DNA of 64,000 nucleotides from Quercus robur (lineage: Eukaryota; Streptophyta; Magnoliopsida; Fagales; Fagaceae), in contig NC_065536.1 in NCBI RefSeq assembly GCF_932294415.1, positions 8,120,474-8,184,473 of the forward strand, written 5' to 3'. The position numbers and the translations under genes were made by a program. Below the pieces are notes generated by a model. That model did not search any database. It saw only the letters and a program-made list of their open reading frames with translations, and was not told the origin of the DNA. Shown here one piece after another: positions 23,488-35,586 of this stretch. The stretch's first letter is position 1, and each line of letters starts with the position of its first letter.

Positions 23488-25514
23488 TTAAACTTTGCAA
23501 TGAAGCTTAGGGAAGATGTCATTGATGATCCAGTTTGCCAGATACTGGTTTGCCTTATGAGTCAAATGAATTCCATCCCAACTGATACGTTCATCTGGAT
23601 TGGCACAAACTGGTACACCAGGAATTCCACACATTTTTCCCAAGAAAAAGTCATAAGCACCTCCAGCCCCACAGCAAGATTTTAGCACAGAAGCAACATC
23701 AAATCCTGTCCATTGTGAACAATCAAAATTGCATTACTGAATCTCTGTCATATCTAGCTATATATTGTTCTAGCAATTTATTAGAATTAGAAAGAGACTC
23801 ACCAAGATGTTGAGCATTACGGTAAACCCATTGGAAAGCACTGTAATAATCACCATATACTATGACAACATTAGGATTTTCTATTCTCAAATCTTCAATG
23901 GCTAGTTTGAGTTGATCATTGTGATATATTGCCAAATTATTCAACCCCTTTAGGCAGTGTAATTCATCATAATGAGCTGAATTTTCGGAGTGGAATTTTG
24001 TAAGATAAATTGGTGAACAGCCGATTGGGAAGTGCCCAGGGACAACCACTCTTACAGCACCATAACCAATTACCCTCTACAAACAATGTAATAGAATAAG
24101 GACTCAATAATCATGTTAGGCAATTTTGCAGGCAAAAATTAGAATCGGATTTGTTTTGTTTACGAATACATACTGTGACAGCGTCCTTAATTGCTTTGAC
24201 AACTTGTGGAACTAAGTATCTGGCCTCCTCAACGGTTTTGTGCAGCAATGCAAGGTTATAATCATTCTCTCCAATTCCACCCACAATGAATAGGGCTGAT
24301 TTAAGCTTCTCAGCACAATCTATCAAACATCAACAAAAAGAAAAAAAAAAATTTAATTGAATGAAATTGTGATCCATAGCCTTCACTGGCAAAATTGCCA
24401 AACTTGGTGTGTTTACAATTGTTTGAAAGACTAAAAATGAAAATTTCAAATTGCAGAAATTAAAAGCTGACCCAAATTTTATCTCCTTCATTTTAACTTA
24501 GTATTACATGCTTAATTCAAATGAGAGGCTAACCGTGATGATTGTGATAGGTATGATGGAAATAGGTGGACATCCAATCCAGTTGCACACTGAGAGAACT
24601 TGAAGTAAGTGATGATGGAAAATTAGCTCCAAAAAAATTTATAGGCAAGGCAGTAGCATCAGCCACTGCAAAATTCACCCCACCACCGACGGCCACTGCA
24701 ACGTTCGCCCCAAGATGACCACCAGCAAATAATGCGTCCTTGTTCAAGTAGGGAGATAGAAGTGGAATTCCGGCTGATTGAGCTGTGCAATTATAAAACC
24801 AAAAAAAAAAAAAAAATTAATATAATTTAATTTTGATTATCATATTGGTTCATAAGGTAGTTCTTAACACGTGGTGGAGTCATATAACACAAAGTTAAAT
24901 AATAAAATTTGCGTAGTTCCCTTGGTAAGTAAATTCAAACATAACATATTATGCTTAGCCTAAAAACGGAACCAAGTCACTTTTCCAAACATTCTTATCA
25001 TGCAGTACTAGTATTCATGAGTTTGAGAAAGTGTGATATAGGGAGTCAGATTTTGACAAACCAGTGTTGTCAGTTGCCAGTTGGTCACGTTGTTACTTCT
25101 TTAATCCTTCTAAAAGAACAGCCTTATAAAAATTTCTAGCAACAAATTAAGTATTTTCTTTGCTACTTTTTGACAAACCAGCGTCAACTTAATAATAAAT
25201 AGATAAATAAACTTCAACATATTTAGTTTGATATGATTCTTACCAATAAAATCAATCATCAGCAACCCATTGGAGCACCTTCCAGTTGCATTTTTGAAGT
25301 AGGTTTTGCCATAGGGAAACTGGAAAAATGGCAGATATGGGTTCTGAAGAATCAAGTTGCCTGTGTCGGAGATAGAGTCCCCTAGTTGATATATTGCATC
25401 AAACTCGCAAACCTTAAGGAAGTCTGGACCAGTGCAATCAAGTGGAACAAAAAGAAGAGAGAAAGCAATGAGAGTTATGAGAAGCAAAGTGAAAACTGAT
25501 TTGATGGTAGCCAT
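23488..25514 (-). CDS. GDSL esterase/lipase, copy 2 (intact, five exons)
   Basis: Exons 25244-25514, 24534-24782, 24174-24319, 23803-24076, 23488-23705, joining in phase to 385 residues. Signal peptide about residues 6-24. Catalytic blocks: GDSISDTGN with Ser47, GENDYN with Asn192, WDGIH with Asp357/His360. I chose the ATG at 25514 (MATIKS) because the paralogues start there. An upstream in-frame ATG at 25532 would add six residues. Exon 2 is 10-11 codons longer than in copies 1 and 4, an Ala/Val/Gly-rich insert around GANVAVAVGGG that is shared with copy 3. Exon 4 is identical in protein sequence to that of copy 3. A secreted SGNH hydrolase is inferred, with unknown substrate. A TATA run is at 25610-25621, about 96 bp upstream. 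Confidence 0.92.
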
Positions 25515-25625
25515 AATTAATAATTTGATCAAGAAAGAAGCACTTGGTTATCTATGAATTATGATATGAAACTAAGGAATTAGTGCAAGTAAGCACATCG
25601 TGTATGTGTTATATATATATAAGCG
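25515..25625 (-). promoter_or_regulatory. proximal promoter of GDSL copy 2
   Basis: TATATATATA-type box at 25610-25621. The conserved motif at 25592-25607 here reads AAGCACATCGTGTATG, so it has lost the perfect palindrome and the CATGCA box seen in the other copies. Confidence 0.5.
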
Positions 25626-28375
25626 AGGAGTTACCTAATAAGGAAAATTTTCAGTCTGTTTTAAGTTTGTTTTCTACTATATGTTGGATTTTGGTTTCTT
25701 TGAATAGTAGTTACCAGTTCCAGAAGTTAAACTCGATTTTCTTGGAGCACAAACTACGTACTATCCTAAAATCCTAACAATCAAAAGGCAAAAGCTAATG
25801 CTTTTTGCTTTTTGCCTTTTTCTTTCTGTTGATAACAAACTACTCATTAGTTACTATTACCATTTCAATTTGGATTTTTTTTTTTCTTCTTTTGTTAGTT
25901 TGGTCAGAACTTCTAGTCCGATTTTTATTTTTATTTTTTGAGGAAAACTTCTTGTAGGAGTTTATTTGCTTTGTATTGGGTTACTCTGTCAATTTGTTGA
26001 GCAACCGTGTATATTGACAAAGATAGGAACAAAATAAAATTCTTACGAATTGATACAGAATTCTGCATCCTTCAAGGGTTTGATCGTTAAACAGCTAATT
26101 TATTGTGAAATTGTTGTAGCATTTTGTTATGTACCTAAATTTACTCTATTCAATAGTCATAATTATGACCAAAACTTGTGCAGTTGTAAAATGTAAAATA
26201 TTATTTTAACGCATTTCCTTGAGATATTTATGAGATATCCGTCTAGAATTTTTCTTGTTCCATTTTCTTGTAGATTAGAGCTTTTAAAGCTCTTAATAAT
26301 AAAAAGAGCTTTCAAAGCTCTTATTTTTCTTAAGAGTTAAGATGACATTTTCCCCATTCAATTAAGTTTGCTAATAAGTTTTAAGACAAATCACATCCAA
26401 GATACAACCAAACTTGAATTCTACTATTAGCAATCTTGGAAAATCCTGTAAATTTCTCTCTAGTGGTGTGCAAAATCTATTAAAGCTTTCCAAAAACATT
26501 AAAAAAAAAATACAATTTAAAAAAGAATATGTATGACATAATGAAGAGTTGTCTTTGAAAAGACACAATTGAAAAGTTACTTTAATTGATACAAGCCTTC
26601 TAAAATATCTCTTGGTTGTTACTAGTCGTTAAAAGGGTTATATGAACTAAATCATTTATAAACAACTTGGTTTTGGCTTGATATAAAACTTGTTCATAGG
26701 CAAAAAAAAAAAACTTGTTCATATTTTTTTATTGATAAACAAGTTAAGTTTGATCCTTAATTAGTTTAAGCTTATTTAATCAATGAGTCAAGCCCAAGCA
26801 AAAAAAGGGTAAAAAATTTGTTCATGAACAGGCTCATGACAATTGGGCTTGATCAAAAAAAAATTGTTCATAAACTTTCTCATATTTGCATGATGGAACA
26901 TAAATTGTCTCATAATTGCATATTAGCCCATTCACTTGTCATATTTGCATTGACTCGGAACTTTCCCATATTCATAGTTTGACCCCAAAAATTGCATTTT
27001 GACTCTAAACTTTCCCAAATTCATATTTTAACCCTAGTTTTTCTCCAAAGGTTCATTTTGACCCAAAAATTCCTAAAATTACATTTTGGCCCCAAATCTT
27101 TCTAAAATTGCAATAAAGCCCTCCAACTTTTCAAAAATTGAAAAAGGGCCCTCAACCCTTGGAAAGTTGTTTGAAAGCATTCAAACAACTTCTAAAGTCT
27201 TTTAATCATCTTTAAATCCACATTTTTTCTTGTCTTTATTTAATATAACTACTTTGAAACTTGTTTGATGTTTAATGATTAACTACATGCTATGCTTGAG
27301 TGCTTATAGCTTTGTTTAGATTGTTTATGCCTTCATTTATTGCTTTGTGTCATGGGTAGGCTGTAGATCTTGATCCATTGGTTAAGGTTCACATCCAAAC
27401 ACCCAAGTTCAATAAAGTGTTTGGATTAGAGTTTTAATTGCTTGTTCTTTCTTTTATTCCTAGATCCTTTATCTTGTGATGCCATCTTTGGATGCTCCAT
27501 GCTTAGATCCTTGTCTATTTTTAGATTCATGCTTGAATGTTTAGATCTAGCTTCTTACATCCACATGCATTGTTCCCTCTTGCTATTATGTGTTTGTTTG
27601 CACATTTTGTGCTTTTCTTGTCGTGTTTGGTTGCACCTTTTGTTACTTTAATTTATTGTGAAACTGTTGTAAAATTTTGTTATGTACCTAAAATTACTCT
27701 ATTCAATAGTCATAATTATGACCAAAACTCATGCCGTTGTAAAATGTAAAAAATAATAGTAACGCGCTTCCTTGAGATATATATGAGATATCCATCTAGA
27801 AATTTTCTCATTCCATTTTATTGTATATTAGAGCTTTTAAAGCTCTTAATAATAATAATAATAATAATAAGAGCTTTAAAAGCTCTTATTTTTCTTAAGA
27901 GTTAAGATGACATTTTCCCATTCAATTGAATTTGCTCATGAGTTTTAAGACAAATCATATGTAGGACACAACAAAACCTGAATTCTACAGCTAGCAATCT
28001 TGGAAAATCCTATAAATTTCTCTCTAGTAGTGTGCAAAATCTATAAAAGTTTTCCAAAAGCATTAAAAACAATTTAAAAAGGAATATGAATGGCTATTTA
28101 TACATAATGAAGAGTTGTCTTTGAAAAGACACACTTGAAAAGCTACTTTAGTTGATACAAGCCTTCTAAAATATGTCTTGGTTCTTACTAGTCGTTAATA
28201 GGGTTATAAATGAACCAAATCATTTATAAACAACTTAGGTCTAGCTTGATAAAAAAAAAAACTTGTTCATATTTGTTTATTGATAAACAAGCTAAGTTTG
28301 AGCCTTAATTAGTTTAAGCTTGTTTAATCAATGAGTGAGCCCAAGCAAAAAAGGGAAAAAAAATTGTTCTTGAAC
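25626..28375. repeat. duplicated upstream block, unit 2, with internal duplication
   Basis: No gene. A segment of about 0.75 kb occurs twice in direct orientation, at about 26095-26875 and 27649-28375. Both begin AATTTATTGTGAAA and run through CATTTTGTTATGTACCT and AGAGCTTTTAAAGCTC. The 26880-27640 stretch between them is foreign to units 1 and 3. It starts with a degenerate repeat of roughly 30 bp built on TTTGACCC/CCAAAATT-like units (26890-27170). Confidence 0.65.
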
Positions 28376-28439
28376 TAGTGAAATTAACCTTTTTGATGAC
28401 ACAACCTTGTTCATGGTATAGAACAACAAAATTACTATT

Positions 28440-30611
28440 ACCATTTCAAATTTGGACCTTCAAATGGGCAAAATAGTGGAGCGTTCTGGAAATATTTGTG
28501 GGGCCTTAATGTTCTGAAAGTTCAATTAGTGTATAAAACACTATGAACATTTAGACCCCCAATTTACAAATTACCAATTCAAGCTTAATGCCAAACAATT
28601 AATGTGCGGAATATGAACATAAGCTTAATACAGAATTGATAAACGATCTAAACCAAATAAAATCACATCCACAGCAGAAATTAAATGGAAAAGATTAAGG
28701 GAAAAGAGATGCAAACACAAGAACAACACACGATATGTTATCGAAGAGGAAACCGAAGCCCTCGGCGTAAAACCTCTCCACCGCCCTCCAAGCAGTAAAT
28801 AATCCACTAAAAAATGTAGTTGGGATACATGAACAGTAGATGGCCCTCCAAACCTAATCTACCCAATGTACCTAAGCCCTTCAAGCTCCTACTCCAACGA
28901 GGTTACGCCGAACCTATTTCTTCTTTAGCTTCCCGGATTCCGCTACTTGACCATAGCATCAACCAATATGAAACTGGTCCCTTCTTAACTGCTTCCCAAA
29001 CATGAAATGGCCTTCTTACAGATATGGGTATGGTGAGAAAAGGTTTTGGTAATGTTCCTCTCAAGGATTTGACAATGGAGAGGAAAAAATTAGAGGAATT
29101 TGAAGAGTCTCTATGTGAAGATTGTGGATGAATCAATCTTGTTTTTCTCTAGGGTTTCTCTCTCAAAATTTCTCTAGAAGCTCTCATATTTCGTGGGTAT
29201 AAGGGTCTATATATAGTGAGGTGAGAAAGAAAATGCGAAGAGTTAGTTTTTCCCAAACAGTGTAGTCTGGCGACTTGGCCTCGTGACTGAACTGAGTCGC
29301 GAGTTTAAGTCGCGAGCTAACGGCTTGGCCAGCCTGGGACTTTTGTCCTGTAGTGCAACAGCTGGCATGACTCTTCAGCTCCCCTGCATGCTTCACACGT
29401 GCGCCAACTTTGGTGGCTTGCCAGTCGCGAGTCAGCCGCAAGTCCTAGCCGCGAGTTTCTGCATCTTTACACAATCTTGTGCATTTCTTCACACTCTCTC
29501 ACTCACTACCCTTACATGATTCTCACCTAAATACAGGGTTACTAATTGCTAAAATACAAGCAAATTTGGCACGGAATAAAGCCAACAAGATGGTTGATAA
29601 AATTCAACCTTACATGTTCCAAACAAGATTAAAAAATTTGCATGGCGTGCAAGCCGCAATATACTTCCAACCAAAGCAACCCTTTGTCACCGGAAAGTCT
29701 TAGACAATCCAACGTGTGAGGCTTGCGGAATGGAAGCAGAGAACAATGGGCACCTATTCTGGCAATGTGGGAAAACCCGAGATATATGGACAACCTCTAG
29801 AATTCCGTTTGACTCAAGTGGGGTACACTTCAATGAGTTCGTTGATCTTTTATGGCATTTAAAGTTTGTGCTGCATGTTGGTGACAAAATCCTGGAATTA
29901 GTCATCACTATTACTTGGAGCATTTGGTTCAATAGGAATCAATTTTTGCACAGGAAAGCTGATCAAACGGCTAGTCTGATTATTCACAAAGCTAGATCAG
30001 TGATCGAGGAATTTCAGGTGGCAAACTTTCAACCTTCAAGATCATCTATGAAAGAAGTGGAACTGTGGATCAACCTGAAACCTCCACGATATAAAATCAA
30101 CACAAATGGGGTGGTTTTTACTCAACAGCAGGCAACAAATGTGGCCGTGGTTATTCATGATCATGAAGGCAGGGTGGTGGCTGTGTTAAGCAAGAGGCTT
30201 CATTACCCTTTGGGGCCATTAGAAGCTGAAGTGAAAGCAATGGAGGAAACTGTGGAGTTTGCCTAGGACGTTGGTATTCGGGATGCACACTTTGAGAGTG
30301 ACTCACTTATACTCTCTAATGTTATTCAAGGTTTGTGTAATCCATCGATAGCCATCTCTAATGTTGTCACTGAGATTTGTCATAGACTGCAAGTTTTTAA
30401 ATCTGTGCTTGCGTACCAGGTTAGACATGGAGGTAATAAACCCGCGCATATTTTAGCTCGATATGCCAAAGGCATTAGTAGTTTTGTAACTTGGGTAAAG
30501 AAGAATCCATTTGTCATTGAGTCAGCTTTGGCTCAAGATATATTGAATTTATCCTCATCCTAATAAAGTTGCCTGTCTTTTCATAAAATAAAATAAAAAA
30601 TAAAAAAAAAT
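28440..30611 (+). mobile_element. 5'-truncated LINE (zf-RVT and RNase H part of ORF2), split by an LTR
   Basis: Plus strand. The start of the zinc-knuckle region (FWKYLWGLNVLKVQL) is read at about 28470-28525. After the inserted LTR come FAWRASRNILPTKATLCHRK, then CEACG...GHLFWQC (zf-RVT, about 29640-29780), then a plant LINE RNase H (about 30060-30560: KINTNG...EAEVKAME...FESDS...NKPAHILARYA). An in-frame TAG after residue FA near 30264 breaks the RNase H part. A poly(A)-like tail (30583-30611) follows. The 5' end is truncated. TGAAC-like bases on both sides may be the target duplication. Confidence 0.85.
28530..29587 (-). repeat. solo LTR inserted in the LINE
   Basis: About 1058 bp, TGTTGGCTTTATTCC...TATACA on the minus strand. 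It separates two parts of the LINE. No internal region, PBS or polypurine tract is next to it, and I found no clear 5-bp target duplication, so the exact ends are less sure than for the other LTRs. GTCGCGAGT-type words recur inside (29270-29460). Confidence 0.65.
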
Positions 30612-30831
30612 GAACAAGGGTGTGTCCTTCTTTAGGCATGACCAACAAATGGTGAAGCAACTCTTAAATATTTTTAAAAATAAAAACAAAATTCTGAATT
30701 TCACCCCATGTTTATGGATACAAGACAATAGTTTTTAACTAATGCTAGAAATATAAAAATTTTCTTAACAACTTACTAAGATGATAAGCTGTGATTTGAT
30801 TTGAACATCACTTTCACAAGGGGGACTGTTA

Positions 30832-32614
30832 TCTATATACATCTAAAAGTTGAAACGTAGTATTTATTGTTGTTTTTCCCTTATTGAGTCATATCAACGG
30901 CCACATCATCCACCCATTTTCAACATTCTCTCTCTTATTTTTAATTCTTTTTTTTCTTATTAATTTCCCAACTTATTGTTATACTTTTTCTAACTTTTCC
31001 CCTCTCTTTTACATTTTCATCTCCCTACCACTATTTACCTTAATATCACTTTTCCTCTGTCCATTTATCTTCCTTTGTTTTTTACTTTTCTTTCTCCCCT
31101 CCTCTTACTATAAATTTACAATTTCCTTTTCCATTCTACTCATAGTTTTTTCTCACACAAAATGTTATTTCTCTCTCTCTCTCTCTCTCATTTTTTACAC
31201 ACAAAAGGTTATTTCTCTCATTTTTATTTTCTAGTTTTGGTGGATTTTTTTTTCTTGCATCTCTACTTTAGGTTGATGAATTTTTGCATTGTTTGGAACT
31301 CTACTTTGGGCTGATATGATTAAGTTTTGTGTTTTTAAGTTTTTTTTTTTTTTATTCTCTTTGATTTCACAAATGTTATCATATTGCATTATTAATATAG
31401 TATATAAGAATATAATGTTATTTTATTACATAATATTACTTGGATAATTTGGTACTTATTATTATTTTTATTATTATTATTATTATTATCTATAATTTCA
31501 TGAGATTTATATTTTTTTTTTAATAAATTTGGATTTAGATTAGGTGATTTCAACACAAACATGTCTTTTCCCATTATGTAAGTGCACAAAAATAGATTGA
31601 AGTGGACCAAAATGAACCAAAGTGATTTGAATGGACCAAATGGAAGAAAGTGGACCAAATGGACAGAATAGGACCGAATAAGAATAAATGGACTGAATAG
31701 GACGAAAGTAGACTGAATGGACTGAACGGTACCAAATTAGACTGATTAGGGCCGAAGTGGATAGACTGGACCGAGGCAGACTTAAATAGACAGAATAGGA
31801 GCAATGTAGACTAAATAGAACCAAATGGACAAAATGAACCGAATAAAACCAAAGTGGACAAAATGGACCGAATGGAACTAAGGTGGAACAAATGGCCCAA
31901 ATAAGACTAAAGTGGATCAAAGTGGACAGAATGGACCGTATGGCACCAATGTGGACGGAATAGGACTAAATAGAACGAAAGTAGAAGGAATGGACCGAAT
32001 TGGACCAAATTTGACAGAATGGACTGAGTAAGACCGAAGTGGACTGTATAGAACCAATGTGGACCGAATATAGCCAATGTGGACTGAATGGACCAAGTTG
32101 GACAGAATAAGATGAAATAGACTGAGCTGGACCAAATAGAACTTTAGTGGACAAAATGGACTAAATAGGACCAAATTGGACCGAAGAGGACAGAATGGAC
32201 TAAATAGAACCAATGTGACTTTTGAATATTTATCATTTTTATTGCATTTTTAGGGCTCATATTTCTAATTTCTAATTTTCTATTTCAGTATTTTCTTTGT
32301 ATTTTTTAATTCAAAACTAAAGAGCTTAGCCCAAATATAATAACATTTCATACTTTTCTACCCAAAATAAAATAAATTTTGAGATAAACTTGAAAGGAAA
32401 ACATACAAAAAGAATTAATTTAAGACCCAATTAGTGTAAAATAGACTGAAGGGGGGACCAAAATTGACTGAGTAAACCCAATTGGACCGAAAAGAAATTG
32501 TTTAATTTTTAGGGAGAACAAATTATCTTTAAAAAAATTTAGGAAAAAAATTATACATTATATTACAATAAAAAATAATTATTTATTTCCACACATCTGT
32601 GGGTCTGCGACTAG
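30832..32614 (+). mobile_element. non-autonomous Helitron with internal decamer array
   Basis: 1783 bp, beginning TCTATATACATC and ending CTAG, inserted between A and T. The 3' end has a CCACA-CATC-TGTGG hairpin about 8 bp before CTAG. Units 1 and 2 lack it. The 5' 300 bp matches the 5' ends of the Helitrons on the other strand at 56.7-56.95 kb and near 60.1-60.2 kb. No Rep/helicase is encoded. Confidence 0.8.
31590..32215. repeat. degenerate approximately 10-bp tandem repeat (TGGACCGAAT-like)
   Basis: About 620 bp of loosely repeated units such as TGGACCAAA, TGGACAGAA, TAGGACCGAA and GTGGACTGAA, mostly 10-11 bp apart. Long stop-free frames on the minus strand (Ser/Phe/Pro/Val/Leu-rich) are a by-product of the periodicity. 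Short runs of the same word occur at 10540-10640 and 32440-32490. Confidence 0.85.
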
Positions 32615-33165
32615 TAGTCACATTAATAATTGTGAAAAGGAAATTGTGAAAGATTTTGTTAATACTTTTAGTATAGATCCTAGCAAATTATAGGTTGTCC
32701 ATTAATGTTCATAATCGCATCTGCACAGTCACATTGCCACAGATGTAATCTATAAATGGCAATGGGAATGACACTTCAAAAGCATACTAAATCCTGGGGT
32801 TGTAAGTCTATATTTGCCATGCCTATCTGCCAGTGCAGAACTCTGCTCTGAGCCCTTAACTGTAGCCAATATTTAAGGGGTTAAAAGTCACATTCCAATT
32901 TATTTAGTAAATCATATGACTATGATCCAAAGAACCAGTTTTTTAGCAGTACTTTAATTTGTAAATGCAATTGAAGCTTTCCATTGAACTTAGGAGCACA
33001 ATTATATCAATTGTAAATACAACAAAGGATAGCCTAATCTTAAAGTAATTAAATATTAATTTATTTAGTTAACAAATGTATAAACTTCCCCTCATAAACT
33101 CCCTTTGACGTTTAACTAATAATCTACTACATTCCAGCATAAGAAAACTCAATCGCTAAGACAAA

Positions 33166-35205
33166 TTAAACTTTGCAATGAAGCTTAGGGAAGATGTCAT
33201 TGATGATCCAGTTTGCCAGATACTGGTTTGCCTTATGAGTCAAATGAATTCCATCCCAACTGATACGTTCATCTGGATTGGCACAAACTGCTACACCAGG
33301 AATTCCACACATTTTTCCCAAGAAAAAGTCATAAGCACCTCCAGCCCCACAGCAAGATTTTAGCACAGAAGCAACATCAAATCCTGTCCATTGTGAAACA
33401 ATCAAAATTGCATTACTGAATCTCTGTCATATCTAGCTATATATTGTTCTAGCAATTTATTAGAATTAGAAAGAGACTCACCAAGATGTTGAGCATTACG
33501 GTAAACCCATTGGAAAGCACTGTAATAATCACCATATACTATGACAACATTAGGATTTTCTATTCTCAAATCTTCAATGGCTAGTTTGAGTTGATCATTG
33601 TGATATATTGCCAAATTATTCAACCCCTTTAGGCAGTGTAATTCATCATAATGAGCTGAATTTTCGGAGTGGAATTTTGTAAGATAAATTGGTGAACAGC
33701 CGATTGGGAAGTGCCCAGGGACAACCACTCTTACAGCACCATAACCAATTACCCTCTACAAACAATGTAATAGAATAAGGACTCAATAATCATGTTAGGC
33801 AATTTTGCAGGCAAAAATTAGAATCGGATTTGTTTTGTTTACGAAAACATACTGTGACAGCGTCCTTAATTGCTTTGACAACTTGTGGAACTAAGTATCT
33901 GGCCTCCTCAACGGTTTTGTGCAGCAATGCAAGGTTATAATCATTCTCTCCAATTCCACCCACAATGAATAGGGCTGATTTAAGCTTCTCAGCACAATCT
34001 ATCAAACATCAACAAAAAGAAAAAAAAAATTTAATTGAGTTAAATTGTGATCCATAGCCTTCATTGGCTAAATTGCCAAGCTTGGTGTGTTTACAATTGT
34101 TTGAAAGACTAAAAATGAAATTTTCAAATTTCAGAAATTAAAAGCGGACCCAAATTTTAGGGATCAATCTAATATTATCTCCTACATTTTAACTTAGTAT
34201 TACATGCTTAATTCAAATGAGAGGCTAACCATGATGATTGTGATAGGTATGATGGAAATAGGTGGACATCCAATCCAGTTGCATACTAAGAGAACTTGAA
34301 GTAACTAATGATGGAAAATTAGCTCCAAAAAAATTTATAGGCAAGGCAGTGGCATCAGCCACTGCAAAATTCACCCCCCCACCGACGGCCACTGCAACGT
34401 TCGCCCCAAGATGAACACCAGCAAATAATGCGTCCTTATTCAAGTAGGGAGATAGAAGTGGAATTCCGGCTGATTGAGCTGTGAAATTATAGAACCAAAA
34501 AAAAAAAATTTAATATAAGTTAATTTTGATTATCATATTGGTTCATAAGGTAGTTCTTAACACGTGTGGTGGAGTCATATAAGTAAAATAATAAAATTTC
34601 CTTAGTTCCCTTGGCAAGTAAAATTCAAACATAACATATTATGCTTAGCCTAAAAACAGAACCAAGTCACTTTTCCAAACATTCTTATCGTGCAGTACTA
34701 ATATTCAAGAGTTTGAGAAAGTGTGATATAGGGAGTCAGATTTTGACAAACCAATGTTGTCAGTTGCCAGTTGGTCATGTTGTTGCTTCTTTAATCCTTC
34801 TAAAAGACCAGCCTTATAAAAATTTCTAGCAACAAATTAAGTAATTTTCTTCGCTACTTTTTGACAAACCAGCATCAACTTAATAATAAATAGATAAATA
34901 AACATCAACATATTAAGTTTGATATGATTCTTACCAATAAAATCAATCATCAGCAACCCATTGGAGCACCTTCCAGTTGCATTTTTGAAGTAGGTTTTGC
35001 CATAGGGAAACTGGAAAAATGGCAGAGATGGGTTCTGAAGAATCAAGTTGCCTGTGTCAGAGATAGAGTCCCCTAGTTGATATATTGCATCAAACTCACA
35101 AACCTTAAGGACGTCTGGACCAGTGCAATCAAGTGGAACAAAATGAAGAGAGAAAGCAATGACAGTGATGAGAAGCAAAGAGAAAACTGATTTGATGGTA
35201 GCCAT
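33166..35205 (-). CDS. GDSL esterase/lipase, copy 3 (intact, five exons)
   Basis: Exons 34935-35205, 34230-34478, 33853-33998, 33482-33755, 33166-33383, in phase, giving 385 residues. Same architecture and catalytic blocks as copy 2 (Ser47, Asn192, Asp357/His360), including the Ala/Val/Gly-rich insert in exon 2. It differs from copy 2 at only a few residues, such as VAVC for VPVC in exon 5 and GVHLG for GGHLG in exon 2. Introns and flanks are also nearly the same, so the duplication is recent or the pair has undergone gene conversion. A TATA run lies at 35294-35305 and the conserved motif at 35276-35291. The product is predicted to be secreted, with unknown substrate. Confidence 0.93.
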
Positions 35206-35310
35206 AATTTGCTGAAGAAAGAAGCACTTGGTTATCTATGAATTATGATATGAAACTATGGAATTAGTGCAAGTAAGCACATCGTGCATGTGTTATATAT
35301 ATATAAACGA
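35206..35310 (-). promoter_or_regulatory. proximal promoter of GDSL copy 3
   Basis: TATATATATA-type box 35294-35305, about 90 bp from the ATG, followed on the gene side by AAGCACATCGTGCATG (35276-35291), which keeps the CATGCA box but not the full palindrome. Confidence 0.5.
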
Positions 35311-35549
35311 GGAGTTACCTAATAAGGAAAATTTTCAGTCTGTTTTAAGTTTGTTTTCTCCTATATGTTGGATTTTGGTTTCTTTGAATAGTAGTTACTA
35401 GTTCTAGAAGTTAAACTCGATTTTCTTGGAGCACAAACTACGTACTATCCTAAACTCCTAACAATCAAAAGGCAAAAGCTAATGCTTTTTACTTTTTTTC
35501 TTTCTGTTGATAATAAACTACTCATTAGTTACTATTACCATTTCAATTT

Positions 35550-35586
<37 letters not shown>

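Larger units (their letters stand above)
30612..33165. repeat. 3' flank of duplicated GDSL unit 3
   Basis: Counterpart of unit 1 and 2 flanks, interrupted by the Helitron at 30832-32614. No gene is seen. Confidence 0.7.

Noticed and set aside
30884-31234. Plus-strand hydrophobic frame of 116 codons
   Set aside because: A T/C-rich stretch inside the Helitron. The Phe/Leu/Ser composition follows from base composition.
31540-32213. Long stop-free minus-strand frames rich in Ser, Phe, Pro and Val
   Set aside because: They fall on the decamer array of a Helitron. The periodic sequence lacks stops in some frames, and no domain or plausible start is present.
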